From RI-92 sp037384645 (GTDB lineage Bacteria; Pseudomonadota; Gammaproteobacteria; UBA6429; Thiohalophilaceae), in NCBI GenBank assembly GCA_037384645.1, contig JARRNT010000017.1, forward strand, positions 8,462-72,461: a DNA stretch of 64,000 nucleotides. Reading direction: 5' to 3'. Position numbers and translations under genes: made by a program. The notes below the pieces were generated by a model, which worked only from the letters and a program-made list of their open reading frames with translations, did not search any database and was not told the origin of the DNA. Positions 43,389-52,231 of the stretch are shown here, piece by piece. Each line of letters opens with the position of its first letter. The first letter of the stretch is position 1.

Positions 43389-44588
43389 GGGAGAATACAC
43401 GTAATCGAGCACATTCAGGTCTCTGTACGCTTCCATCACCAGCGCATAACTGATTGTTTTATATGGTTTAAATACCATAGCGATACCGGCGCGCTCCTCC
43501 GGCAGCTTGACCTGGTCGTGCGTGCGCGGGTCGCGGACAACGTTACCGGCCTGATAAACATCCAGGACATCCCCCGGTTGCAGACCATCGTCCGTTCCCT
43601 TATTAATCACGATGACATCGTATTGACCAATCTTGGTAATCCCCCCCGCCACGGCAATAATACGTCCGGCAACATCGTTCTTGGGTGCACGCGGGTAGAA
43701 ATTTAAGGGAAGGTCATCGGGTTCCTTCGGCAATAGGGAATCGCCATTGAGGATCTCTTTATAGGACTTCGTGACCACGAGGGTCTGAGGATCACCGAGG
43801 CGAACCAGCTTGGCAACACCAAGATTAATAGCCTCGTAGCCCAGGATGTCTCCGGTTTCCGGGTCCTTGTAGGCCTTGCCTTTACGCACCACGTTAAATT
43901 CCGAGACCGACGCATTCTTGATGCCTTTGGCATAGATGCGGTCGCCCTTGCCGCTGATAACGTGATCGCCATAGTTGGCGATCACATAAGGTGCACGCTC
44001 CAGCTCATCCGCGGACACGAAAAACGGCCGGTTCAAAAACGGGGCAATCGCCGAGCGGGGCAAGGTCGTGATGGCCTTGGTGAGTTTTTCTACCCGGACA
44101 TGGGGTTTCAGTTTTACCACCGGTAACTTGGGACCATGCGAGACAGCAGGCGGCGGGGGCGGGGTGGATTCAGCACCCTCCAGCGTCAGCACTGGTCTGC
44201 CATTGACCCAGGACAGGGCAATCACGTCGCCCGGATAGATCAGGTGCGGATTTCGGATCTCAGGATTCACGTACCAGATTTGTGGCCATAACCAGGGATC
44301 TTTGAGGAAGTGCTTGGAAATGTCCCACAGGGTATCGCCCTTTTTCACGGTGTAACGGCTGGGAATACCTGGCCGTATTGCAGTTGCAGTGGGAACCGGT
44401 GGCGGGGTTTTTGCCGCTGACTTCTCCGTTTGTGGTGCTGTTTCCTGTTTTTGCTCCATTTTTGGGGGTGGAGTGGGCTGTTTTACCGGAGCTTCCGGTG
44501 GTTTTTTAAACAGACTGCATCCTGGTAACAGCAGAACAAAGGCCAACAGTGGCAACAGATGCAAACCCGCGCGCTTATTCGTTATCAT
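43389..44588 (-). CDS. LysM-domain lipoprotein, 3' end lost in the assembly gap
   Basis: A peptidoglycan-binding lipoprotein: lipobox LLLPGC (Cys near residue 24), a Pro-rich linker (about 30-75), one LysM domain (RYTVKKGDTLWDISKHFLKDPWLWPQIWYVNPEIRNPHLIYPGD, about 77-120), another Pro stretch, and a long C-terminal domain typical of the LysM protein encoded beside dprA. 400 codons are readable up to the gap (ending VLDYVYSP, which is near the usual C terminus); codons after the gap do not look homologous. GAGGG ribosome site. Divergent from def. Confidence 0.88.
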
Positions 44589-44721
44589 GAGCTACCCTCA
44601 AAAGAGGTCGATTTAGTTAATATTATCCCGGATAGAAACCGAATTCAGGTACGATATCTAGTAGTATCATAATGTTAGCAGCTTTTTTTACACTTGTACT
44701 ATAAATAACGCGTCAAATCCT

Positions 44722-45234
44722 ATGGCATTACTGAATATATTGCACTATCCGGATCCGCGTCTGCGGACCAAGGCACAACCCATCAAAGAGGTTGACGACA
44801 CCATACGTCGGCAGATCCAGGATATGTTTGAGACAATGTATGCCGCACCGGGCATCGGTCTCGCCGCCACCCAGGTGGATTTTCACCAGCGCCTGATCGT
44901 GCTGGACATCTCCGAGGACAAAACCCAGCCCCTGACCCTGATCAATCCGGAGATCCTGAGCCAGGAAGGTGAGCAGGAATATGACGAGGGCTGCCTCTCT
45001 GTACCGGGCTTTTATGAACCGGTCGAGCGCGCCGCCAAAATCCGGGTACGCGCCCTCGACAAGGATGGCCAGTCATTTGAGATGGACGCCGATGGTCTGC
45101 TCGCCGTCTGCATCCAGCATGAAATGGATCACCTGGATGGCAAGCTGTTTGTCGATTACCTGACCGAATTGAAACGTCAGCGCATCCGCAAAAAACTCGT
45201 CAAACAACAAAAACACGAGGCGGTCTCGCTGTAA
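44722..45234 (+). CDS. def: Peptide deformylase
   Basis: Removes the formyl group from nascent proteins. The 170-residue enzyme has all three motifs: GIGLAATQ (near 46), EGCLSVPG (Cys metal ligand) and HEMDHLDG (two His ligands and catalytic Glu). Normally followed within a few bases by fmt; here 460 bases intervene. Divergent from the LysM gene. Confidence 0.98.
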   Translation: MALLNILHYPDPRLRTKAQPIKEVDDTIRRQIQDMFETMYAAPGIGLAATQVDFHQRLIVLDISEDKTQPLTLINPEILSQEGEQEYDEGCLSVPGFYEPVERAAKIRVRALDKDGQSFEMDADGLLAVCIQHEMDHLDGKLFVDYLTELKRQRIRKKLVKQQKHEAVSL

Positions 45235-45694
45235 GCAATTCAATACCCGTTTACCTGGGTTGTCTCTCTCCTTTTCCAGTCACACGCTATCCCTGGCCCA
45301 TACCTCTCGCAAAATCGCTGAAGGTGACTCAGATTTTTTGTAGCACTTCCGTAGCGACAACATCATGCGAAGCTTTATCGATGTATGCATTATTTTGTTT
45401 TGCAACAACGGATTTGTTTTATCCCGATATGATTCGCAGGTGGCGGCAGCTACAGCCACCATCATGCCTCACGGAGCAGCGAAAGCGATGACCATGGTCA
45501 TAGCAGCTATAGCACTGCCAGCCGCTCAGGATCAGAGTCCGAAGGTGGCGACGATTAAACCCTCGCATTGACTGCCGGGTACACCACACAGGGGTCCTTC
45601 GGGACCCCTGTTTGTTGGCCGGGAAATATCCCGCAACGGCACTCCGCCACAGAGATAAGCAGGCCTGGCAAAAAATCAGTAAAATCCCCGGCCC
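45235..45694 (+). other. Unusual 460-base gap between def and fmt
   Basis: The gap begins with a pyrimidine-rich stretch and a weak ACCC/GGGT hairpin. An extended -10-like TATGAT occurs at 45428-45433. GTGGC / GCCAC repeats (about 45440-45460) and a 14-base palindrome (ATGACCATGGTCAT, 45490-45503) follow, then the strong terminator at 45589-45615. An open frame (45365-45571) could encode 68 residues, or 35 from the ATG at 45465 (MPHGAAKAMTMVIAAIALPA, signal-like), but it lacks a ribosome site. A small transcript is suspected; nothing here is recognised. Confidence 0.5.
45589..45615 (+). terminator. Strong UUCG-loop terminator between def and fmt
   Basis: A perfect 9-bp stem (CAGGGGTCC / GGACCCCTG) closed by TTCG, followed by TTTGTT. 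It is oriented with the plus strand and lies 355 bases after def and 80 bases before fmt. Confidence 0.85.
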
Positions 45695-46663
45695 ATGACC
45701 TCCACAAAGCCCAGAATTGTGTTTGCCGGTACCCCGGAATTTGCTGCCACCGCGCTTACCCGGCTGATTGAGCACGGGCACGAGATCGTTGCGGTCTACA
45801 CCCAGCCTGATCGGCCTTCGGGACGGGGTAGAAAATTACAACCCAGCCCGGTCAAACAGATTGCACTACATGCCCACATCCCGATCGAGCAACCGGATTC
45901 ATTAAAAAAGGATCCGGATGCACTGACACGCCTTAAGGCCTATTCACCGGATATCATGATCGTCGCCGCATACGGTTTATTACTGCCGCAAAGCGTCCTG
46001 GATATACCCACTCACGGCTGCCTGAATATCCATGCCTCACTACTACCCCGCTGGCGCGGGGCCGCGCCCATTCAGCGCGCTATCCTCGCCGGCGACCGGG
46101 AGACCGGCATCACCATCATGCAAATGGATGCCGGACTGGATACCGGGGACATGCTATTGAAGAAAACGCAGGCGATCGATCCGCATATCACGGCCGGCGA
46201 ATTACATGATCAACTCGCGACTCTGGGTAGTGAAGCAATCGTGGAAGCGCTTGATGCGCTGATGCATCACAAATTGATTCCGCAGCGTCAGGCAGCCGAC
46301 GCAGCCACGTACGCCAAAAAGCTCGATAAACGTGAGGCCTGGATCGACTGGCAACAATCAGCGCAACACATTGATCGCCAGATACGCGCCTTTAATCCCT
46401 GGCCCGTGGCGCAAACCCAGATCGACAACAAGATTCTGCGTGTGCGCAAATCAAGGGTGCTTGCGACCGCCAGCTCCGCTGCACCCGGCACGATTGTCGC
46501 TGCCAGCAATGAGGCAATCGATGTGGCCTGTGGCGACGGCCAGTTACGCCTGCTGGATGGTCAGCTGCCTGGCGGCAGGCCACTGGCTATCAAGGATCTG
46601 GTGAACGGGCATGCCGATTTGTTCCGCGTTGGCAATCAATTCTCGAGCCCTGCCAGTACATGA
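45695..46663 (+). CDS. fmt: Methionyl-tRNA formyltransferase
   Basis: Formylates initiator Met-tRNA using 10-formyl-THF. The 322-residue protein has VFAGTPEFAATALTRL, YTQPDRPSGRGRKL, the catalytic segment NIHASLLPRWRGAAPI (Asn, His) with ITIMQMDAGLDTGDML (Asp), and the C-terminal OB domain. Downstream rsmB overlaps by 4 bases (ATGA). Because a terminator precedes it, it must have its own promoter or depend on read-through from def. Confidence 0.98.
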   Translation: MTSTKPRIVFAGTPEFAATALTRLIEHGHEIVAVYTQPDRPSGRGRKLQPSPVKQIALHAHIPIEQPDSLKKDPDALTRLKAYSPDIMIVAAYGLLLPQSVLDIPTHGCLNIHASLLPRWRGAAPIQRAILAGDRETGITIMQMDAGLDTGDMLLKKTQAIDPHITAGELHDQLATLGSEAIVEALDALMHHKLIPQRQAADAATYAKKLDKREAWIDWQQSAQHIDRQIRAFNPWPVAQTQIDNKILRVRKSRVLATASSAAPGTIVAASNEAIDVACGDGQLRLLDGQLPGGRPLAIKDLVNGHADLFRVGNQFSSPAST

Positions 46664-47958
46664 ACAATCCACGTATCACGATCGCCCTGATCCTGCGTGC
46701 CGTCATTGGTGAACATATCAATCTCGATAACGCCTTTGCCAGACACCTCTCAGTCGAAACACCGCAGACGCCATTTATCAAGGCCGCCTGCTTTGGTGTG
46801 TTACGCCATTACCTGCGTCTACGCTGGTACCTGGATCAACTGCTGGACAAACCGCTGAAGGCAAAGGATCAGGACCTCGACTGCCTGTTGTTGAGCGGCC
46901 TGTATGAATTATTCGAGATGCACACCCCGGATCACGCCGTGGTCTCCGAGACGGTCAATGCTACCCGGCAGTTGCGTAAGGCCTGGGCCAAAGGGCTGGT
47001 GAATGCCATTTTGCGCAACGCCCGGCGCCAGCAAACACGGCTGAGGCAAGGCGCTGAACAGGACGTCCAGGCGCGTACCCTGCACCCGCAGTGGTTGCTC
47101 GACCACTTGCAACAGGACTGGCCACAGGACTGGCCCGAGATCGTGGCGCAAAACAACCTGCCAGCCCCCATGACCCTGCGGCTCGATCTACAACATGCCA
47201 GCCGTGATGAATATCTCCAGCAGCTGGCAACAACCGGCCAGCATGCCAGCAGCAATCCTCATGTCGCCTCGGCGCTGAGCCTGGACACCCCGGTTGACGT
47301 ACAGGCCCTGCCAGGATTTGCACACGGACTGGTCTCGGTGCAGGATGCTGCCGCGCAACTGGCCGCCAGCCTGCTCACGCCCCAGCCCGGGGAACGCATC
47401 CTGGATGCCTGCGCCGCTCCCGGGGGCAAGACGCTGCACCTGCGCCAGGCCCAGCCGGCGCTGGCTGAACTGATCGCCCTCGATAGCGATGCCGCCCGAC
47501 TGGAACGGGTCAGCCAGAACCTGGAGCGGGCCCGCGTCCAGGCCCGGCTTTGTCAGGGCGACGCCAGCCGGCCTGACGACTGGTGGGACCATCAGCCTTT
47601 TGATCGAATCCTGCTGGATGCCCCCTGTAGCGCCACTGGCGTGATCCGTCGCCACCCGGATATCAAGCTGCTCCGCCAGCCGGGTGACCTGCCGAAGCTG
47701 GCCGCTAAACAGGCGCAAATTCTGGATGCGCTCTGGCCCTTACTCAAATCGGGCGGTATGCTGTTGTACGCAACGTGTTCAGTCCTGAAAATGGAAAACG
47801 AGCGGCAAATTCAACAGTTTCTCGCGCGCCAGCCGGACGCCAGCTGCCCGCCCATCACCGCAGACTGGGGACAGGCCCGGCCCCATGGCCGCCAGATACT
47901 GCCTGGCATGGACGGGATGGACGGCTTTTACTATGCGCTTATATATAAGCAAGATTAA
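46660..47958 (+). CDS. rsmB: 16S rRNA (cytosine-967-C5)-methyltransferase RsmB
   Basis: Makes m5C967 in 16S rRNA. The 432-residue protein has an N-terminal NusB-like domain (about 1-140), SAM-binding LDACAAPGGKT (near 248), DAPCSATGVIRRHPDIK and the catalytic Cys in YATCSVLKMENE. It closes the def-fmt-rsmB group, and its 3' end overlaps the next gene by 26 bases. Intact. Confidence 0.98.
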   Translation: MNNPRITIALILRAVIGEHINLDNAFARHLSVETPQTPFIKAACFGVLRHYLRLRWYLDQLLDKPLKAKDQDLDCLLLSGLYELFEMHTPDHAVVSETVNATRQLRKAWAKGLVNAILRNARRQQTRLRQGAEQDVQARTLHPQWLLDHLQQDWPQDWPEIVAQNNLPAPMTLRLDLQHASRDEYLQQLATTGQHASSNPHVASALSLDTPVDVQALPGFAHGLVSVQDAAAQLAASLLTPQPGERILDACAAPGGKTLHLRQAQPALAELIALDSDAARLERVSQNLERARVQARLCQGDASRPDDWWDHQPFDRILLDAPCSATGVIRRHPDIKLLRQPGDLPKLAAKQAQILDALWPLLKSGGMLLYATCSVLKMENERQIQQFLARQPDASCPPITADWGQARPHGRQILPGMDGMDGFYYALIYKQD

Positions 47959-48505
47959 TCTGGTTTTACCCTGGCTACTGGTCTTCGGGCTTAGCCTCCC
48001 GGGTCTCGCCCAGGCAAAGGGCTTTACCATCCGCTCAGTGTCGACTCACCTGCAGAACAAGGTCTACTTGCTCGACGCCAACATCGACTACCAGTTTTCA
48101 CAGACTGCGCTGGAGGCCCTGCGCAATGGCGTCCCCCTGATCGTCCTGCTCGACATCAAGGTCGAACAGAAACGCTCCTGGTGGTTTAACAAGACCATTG
48201 CCGAATTGCAGCAGGGCTACCTCCTGCTGTACCACGCGCTCACGGAGAAATATATCGTGAATAACCTGAACAGCGGCGCCCAGGACAACTATGAACAATT
48301 AAGCACGGCACTCCGGGCGCTAGGTGAAGTCAAAGATCTGCCGATTCTGGACGCCCACCTGACGAATAAAGGCGATCACTACATCGTGCGCCTGCGCACT
48401 CGCCTCGATCTGGAATCCCTGCCCGCCCCCATGCGACCGCTGGCCTATATTTCTTCAGACTGGCGACTGGAGAGTGACTGGTACCAATGGCCTTTACAGC
48501 AATAA
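47933..48505 (+). CDS. DUF4390 domain protein
   Basis: A 190-residue exported or membrane-anchored protein: hydrophobic N terminus (about 6-28, ending AQA) followed by the DUF4390 pattern (SVSTHLQNKVYLLDANIDYQFSQTALEALRNGVPL, LDIKVEQKRSWWFNKTIAELQQGYLLLYHALTEKYIV). Function unknown; in many gammaproteobacteria it is the gene immediately before ntrY, suggesting a link to that sensor. I chose the ATG at 47933 over an in-frame start at 47885, which lies deeper in rsmB. It overlaps rsmB by 26 and ntrY by 19 bases. Confidence 0.88.
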   Translation: MRLYISKINLVLPWLLVFGLSLPGLAQAKGFTIRSVSTHLQNKVYLLDANIDYQFSQTALEALRNGVPLIVLLDIKVEQKRSWWFNKTIAELQQGYLLLYHALTEKYIVNNLNSGAQDNYEQLSTALRALGEVKDLPILDAHLTNKGDHYIVRLRTRLDLESLPAPMRPLAYISSDWRLESDWYQWPLQQ

Positions 48506-50739
48506 AAAAGCTCTTCTCCGGGGTTCGCCCCATCCTGGCGCTGTTCGTGCTGCTGCTGGCCTCGCTCGCCCTGATGAGCGACGCAACCCACAGCTCGACC
48601 CAGTTCGGCCGGCTGTATACCGCCCTGCTGATCATCAATGGTCTGGCCATCCTCTTGCTGGTGGGCCTGATTATCAAAAACCTGTACCTGCTGATCAGCG
48701 GCCTGCGCCAGGGCGTGACCGGTTCCAAGCTGACGGCCCGCCTGGTCATCCTGTTTGCCGTACTCTCGGTAACGCCGGTGAGCGTGGTCTATTACTTCTC
48801 CCTCGACTTTCTCAAGCGCGGGATCGATAGCTGGTTCGACGTCCGGGTGGCCAATTCCCTCAATGACGCGCTGGAATTAAGCCAGGCCTCGCTGAGTGCG
48901 CGAATGCGCGACTTGTTGCGACATACCCGCCAGGTCTCGACACAACTCAGCGCGATCCCCGACGATCTCGTCAGTTTGAGTCTGAACGCCATGCGCGAGG
49001 GCCTCGATGCCAATGAGCTGACCCTGTTCTCGCAGTCCGGCCGGATCATCGCCTCCAACAGTGCCGAGTCCACCAAACTGCTGCCGGTACGGCTGGATGA
49101 AACCGTGCAGGCCAGGGTACGCCAGGACTCGGAGTATTTTGGCCTGGTCCCCCTGCCCGACAGCGGCCTGTCGATCCGGGTGGCGGTCTCGGTCCCCAGC
49201 GCCGATCCCATGGGCGAGTCGCGCATCCTGCAGGCCCTGTTCAGCGTCTCCGACCGGATCAATTCCCTGGCCAACAATGTGCAACAGGCCTTCACCCAGT
49301 ACCGCGAGCTGGTCTACCTGCGCAAACCGCTGAAGGTGACGTTTATCCTGACCCTGTCCCTGGTCCTGCTGCTGACCCTGCTGATGGCCATCTGGGCCGC
49401 CTTTTTCTTTGCCCGGCGCCTGGTCCAGCCCATTAGCGACCTGGTAGTCGGCACCCAGGCCGTGGCGGCCGGCGATTACAAAACCCAATTGCCTGCACCC
49501 GGCCGGGACGAGCTGGGTTTCCTGGTACGTTCCTTCAATACCATGACCCAGAAGATCGCCATGGTCACCGATGAGGCCAGCCGCAGTCAGCGCCAGCTGG
49601 CGGAACAACACGCCTACCTGGAAGTGGTGCTGGCGCATTTGTCCTCGGGTGTCATTACCCTCGATATGGAACGTCGCCTGCATACCAGCAACGCCGCCGC
49701 CAGCCACATCCTCGGCGTGAACCTCGACGCCTATGAAGGCTTCCCCCTCAGCAAGCTCGGCCATGAACAGGCGCAAACCCTGTTGTTCATCGACATGATT
49801 TTCACCCACCTCGAGAATCACGATGATGAATGGCGGGAGGAAATGACCTTTTTCAACACCACGGGACGCCAGGTCCTGTTGTGTCGCGGCAGCCTGCTAC
49901 CCGCCGCGAATGAAAAGGAATCGGCCAGCGGCTATATCATCCTGTTCGATGACATCACCAACCTGGTGCAGGCCCAGCGCAATGCGGCCTGGGGTGAGGT
50001 CGCACGCCGGCTGGCCCACGAAATCAAGAACCCGCTTACCCCCATCCAGCTCTCTGCCGAGCGCCTGCGCCACAAATACCTGGGCAAAATGCAGCCCTCC
50101 GACGCCGAGCTGCTGGATCGTTCCACCCACACCATCGTGCAGCAGGTGGAAACCCTGAAGGAAATGGTCAAGGCCTTTTCCGATTATGCGCGCATGCCGA
50201 TCCTGGAACTCAAACCCACGGACCTCAACAGCCTGATTGAGCAGGTGCTCGACCTGTATCGTCACGAGAACTCCAATTGCCGGTTTAAAGTCTCCTATGA
50301 TCAGAATACCCCGATCATTGAGGCAGATGATGGTCGACTGCGCCAGTTGCTGCACAACCTGATCAAGAATTCACTGGAAGCCATGGGTGACCAGGAAAAA
50401 GCCGAGATTGGCATCAACACCCAGTGCCTGGAAAAGGAGGCCTGTAAATTCGTGGAAATCCGGATCACCGACAACGGCCCAGGGATTCCGGAAGACGTCG
50501 TCGGCCAATTGTTTGAACCCTATATTACAACCAAGCCCAAAGGCAGTGGTCTGGGCCTGGCGATCGTAAAGAAAATTATTGAAGAACATGGTGGTATGAT
50601 ATGGGCGGAAAACAGGGAAGCAGGGGGCGCCCGTATCGTGATCCGATTACCGGTCAGCAGGTATGATCAGCATGCATTACCACCCTCTGCAAACGCAGCC
50701 GGCCACTCTGTCACGGGAAGTTCTGATGCAGCCGCATAA
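48487..50739 (+). CDS. ntrY: NtrY-type membrane sensor histidine kinase
   Basis: A 750-residue sensor kinase. Four predicted transmembrane helices (about 13-30, 42-70, 84-104, 282-308), a HAMP domain (RRLVQPISDLVVGTQAVAAGDY), and a PAS domain (about 370-490) come first. A HisKA domain with the phosphorylated histidine in RRLAHEIKNPLTPI (near 511) and an HATPase domain with N box LIKNSLEAM, DNGPGIP and GSGLGLAIVKKI follow. NtrY homologues respond to nitrogen status or redox in other proteobacteria; the stimulus here is unknown. Overlaps its partner ntrX by 14 bases. Confidence 0.93.
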   Translation: MAFTAIKKLFSGVRPILALFVLLLASLALMSDATHSSTQFGRLYTALLIINGLAILLLVGLIIKNLYLLISGLRQGVTGSKLTARLVILFAVLSVTPVSVVYYFSLDFLKRGIDSWFDVRVANSLNDALELSQASLSARMRDLLRHTRQVSTQLSAIPDDLVSLSLNAMREGLDANELTLFSQSGRIIASNSAESTKLLPVRLDETVQARVRQDSEYFGLVPLPDSGLSIRVAVSVPSADPMGESRILQALFSVSDRINSLANNVQQAFTQYRELVYLRKPLKVTFILTLSLVLLLTLLMAIWAAFFFARRLVQPISDLVVGTQAVAAGDYKTQLPAPGRDELGFLVRSFNTMTQKIAMVTDEASRSQRQLAEQHAYLEVVLAHLSSGVITLDMERRLHTSNAAASHILGVNLDAYEGFPLSKLGHEQAQTLLFIDMIFTHLENHDDEWREEMTFFNTTGRQVLLCRGSLLPAANEKESASGYIILFDDITNLVQAQRNAAWGEVARRLAHEIKNPLTPIQLSAERLRHKYLGKMQPSDAELLDRSTHTIVQQVETLKEMVKAFSDYARMPILELKPTDLNSLIEQVLDLYRHENSNCRFKVSYDQNTPIIEADDGRLRQLLHNLIKNSLEAMGDQEKAEIGINTQCLEKEACKFVEIRITDNGPGIPEDVVGQLFEPYITTKPKGSGLGLAIVKKIIEEHGGMIWAENREAGGARIVIRLPVSRYDQHALPPSANAAGHSVTGSSDAAA

Positions 50740-52156
50740 TCCAGTTACCCTCGACGAACGCCAGGAAAATCAGGGACCACGTCCCAGCCCGCATATTCTG
50801 GTGGTGGATGACGAACCGGACATCCGCAACCTGCTACAGGAGATCCTTGAAGACGAAGGTTACGAGGTGAGTGTTGCCGAGAACGGCGAAACTGCCCGCC
50901 GCGCCCATCGCGCGCGCCGCCCTGACCTGGTGCTACTGGATATCTGGATGCCGGACGTAGACGGCATCTCCCTGCTGAAGGAATGGTCTGAAGAAAACCA
51001 GGGCCTGCCCATGCCCGTGATCATGATGTCCGGCCACGGTACCGTCGAAACCGCGGTGGAGGCCACCCGTCTCGGCGCCTATGACTTTATCGAAAAGCCC
51101 CTGTCACTGGCCAAGCTGCTGCTCACCATCGAGCATGCGCTGGAGGCTGACAAGCTGCAGCGGGAAAATATCGGCCTGCGCCGGCATTCGCATATCCCGG
51201 CAGAACCGGTCGGCCGCAGTGCCGTGATGCAGCGTCTGCGCGAACAGGTCAAGCGCGTTGCCCAGCATGACACCTGGATACTGATGAGCGGGGAGTCCGG
51301 CAGCGGTCTCAATGTCATCGCACACTACCTGCATGCCTGCAGCCCGCACAAAGATCGCCCGTTTATCGAGGTCAATGTCGCCTCGCTCACCGAAGAGTTC
51401 GCCGCCCAGGAATTATTCGGCTACGAGGCCGATGACAAGGTGCAGTACGGCCTGCTGGAACAGGCCAATGGCGGCACCCTGTTCCTGAGTGACGTGGGCG
51501 ACATGGATCTCGCCACTCAGGCCAAACTCAATTCAGCCCTGGAGGCAAAAAGCTTTCAGCGGGTCGGCGGCGACACCAGCGTACCGCTCTACGTCCGTGT
51601 CATTGCCGCCACCCAGTACAACCTTGAACAACTCATTGAGGTGGGCAAGTTCCGCAAAGACCTGTATTACCAGCTGAACGTGGTACCGCTGCGGGTCCCG
51701 GCCCTGCGCGAACACCGCGAAGACGTGCCGGAACTGCTCAATCACTTTGTTAACCTTTATGTCGAACAGGAAAAGCTGCCCTACCGCAAATTCTCGCTGG
51801 CGGCACAAAACCGCTTACGCAATTATCACTGGCCGGGCAATATTCGTGAACTCAGCAACCTGGTGCAGCGCCTGCTTATCATTGGTGCCGGCACCGAAAT
51901 CAGCCTGGACGAAGTTGAACAGGCGCTCGGTAATCAGGCACAACACGCAGCGACACCCGGTATTCCGATGGGATATGATCGGCCTCTGCGCGAAGCCCGG
52001 GAACAGTTCGAGAAGGCCTACCTGGAATATCAACTCAAGCAACATGGCGGCAGTGTCGGCAAAGTCGCCCGGATCGTCGGGCTGGAACGCACGCACCTGT
52101 ACCGCAAGTTACGCTCATTGGGTATTGACCCGAAAAATATCAACGACGAAGATTGA
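50726..52156 (+). CDS. ntrX: NtrX-type response regulator with degenerate AAA+ domain
   Basis: A 476-residue regulator: receiver domain with phospho-acceptor Asp72 (LVLLDIWMPDVDG), AAA+ domain, and C-terminal Fis-type helix-turn-helix (GSVGKVARIVGLERTHLYRKL, about 440-462). The AAA+ part keeps its fold (GPNIRELSNL-like region, GGTLFL) but the Walker A lysine is replaced (GESGSGLN, near 189). The GAFTGA sigma-54 contact loop is absent (ELFGYEADDKVQYGLLEQANGG), and Walker B reads SDVGD instead of DEIGD. It is probably not a sigma-54 activator with ATPase activity. The ATG at 50726 (GGAAG before it) was chosen over one at 50663. Confidence 0.9.
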   Translation: MQPHNPVTLDERQENQGPRPSPHILVVDDEPDIRNLLQEILEDEGYEVSVAENGETARRAHRARRPDLVLLDIWMPDVDGISLLKEWSEENQGLPMPVIMMSGHGTVETAVEATRLGAYDFIEKPLSLAKLLLTIEHALEADKLQRENIGLRRHSHIPAEPVGRSAVMQRLREQVKRVAQHDTWILMSGESGSGLNVIAHYLHACSPHKDRPFIEVNVASLTEEFAAQELFGYEADDKVQYGLLEQANGGTLFLSDVGDMDLATQAKLNSALEAKSFQRVGGDTSVPLYVRVIAATQYNLEQLIEVGKFRKDLYYQLNVVPLRVPALREHREDVPELLNHFVNLYVEQEKLPYRKFSLAAQNRLRNYHWPGNIRELSNLVQRLLIIGAGTEISLDEVEQALGNQAQHAATPGIPMGYDRPLREAREQFEKAYLEYQLKQHGGSVGKVARIVGLERTHLYRKLRSLGIDPKNINDED

Positions 52157-52231
52157 GCTGTTAGCGCGCGTTTCAGCCAAAAATTTGCATCAGCTATACT
52201 CTGATTCACCAGTGATAATAACAAGCAGCTC

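Noticed and set aside
45419..45781. 120-codon Cys/His-containing frame on the minus strand between def and fmt
   Set aside because: Starts inside fmt on the opposite strand, low-quality composition and no ribosome site; treated as a shadow.
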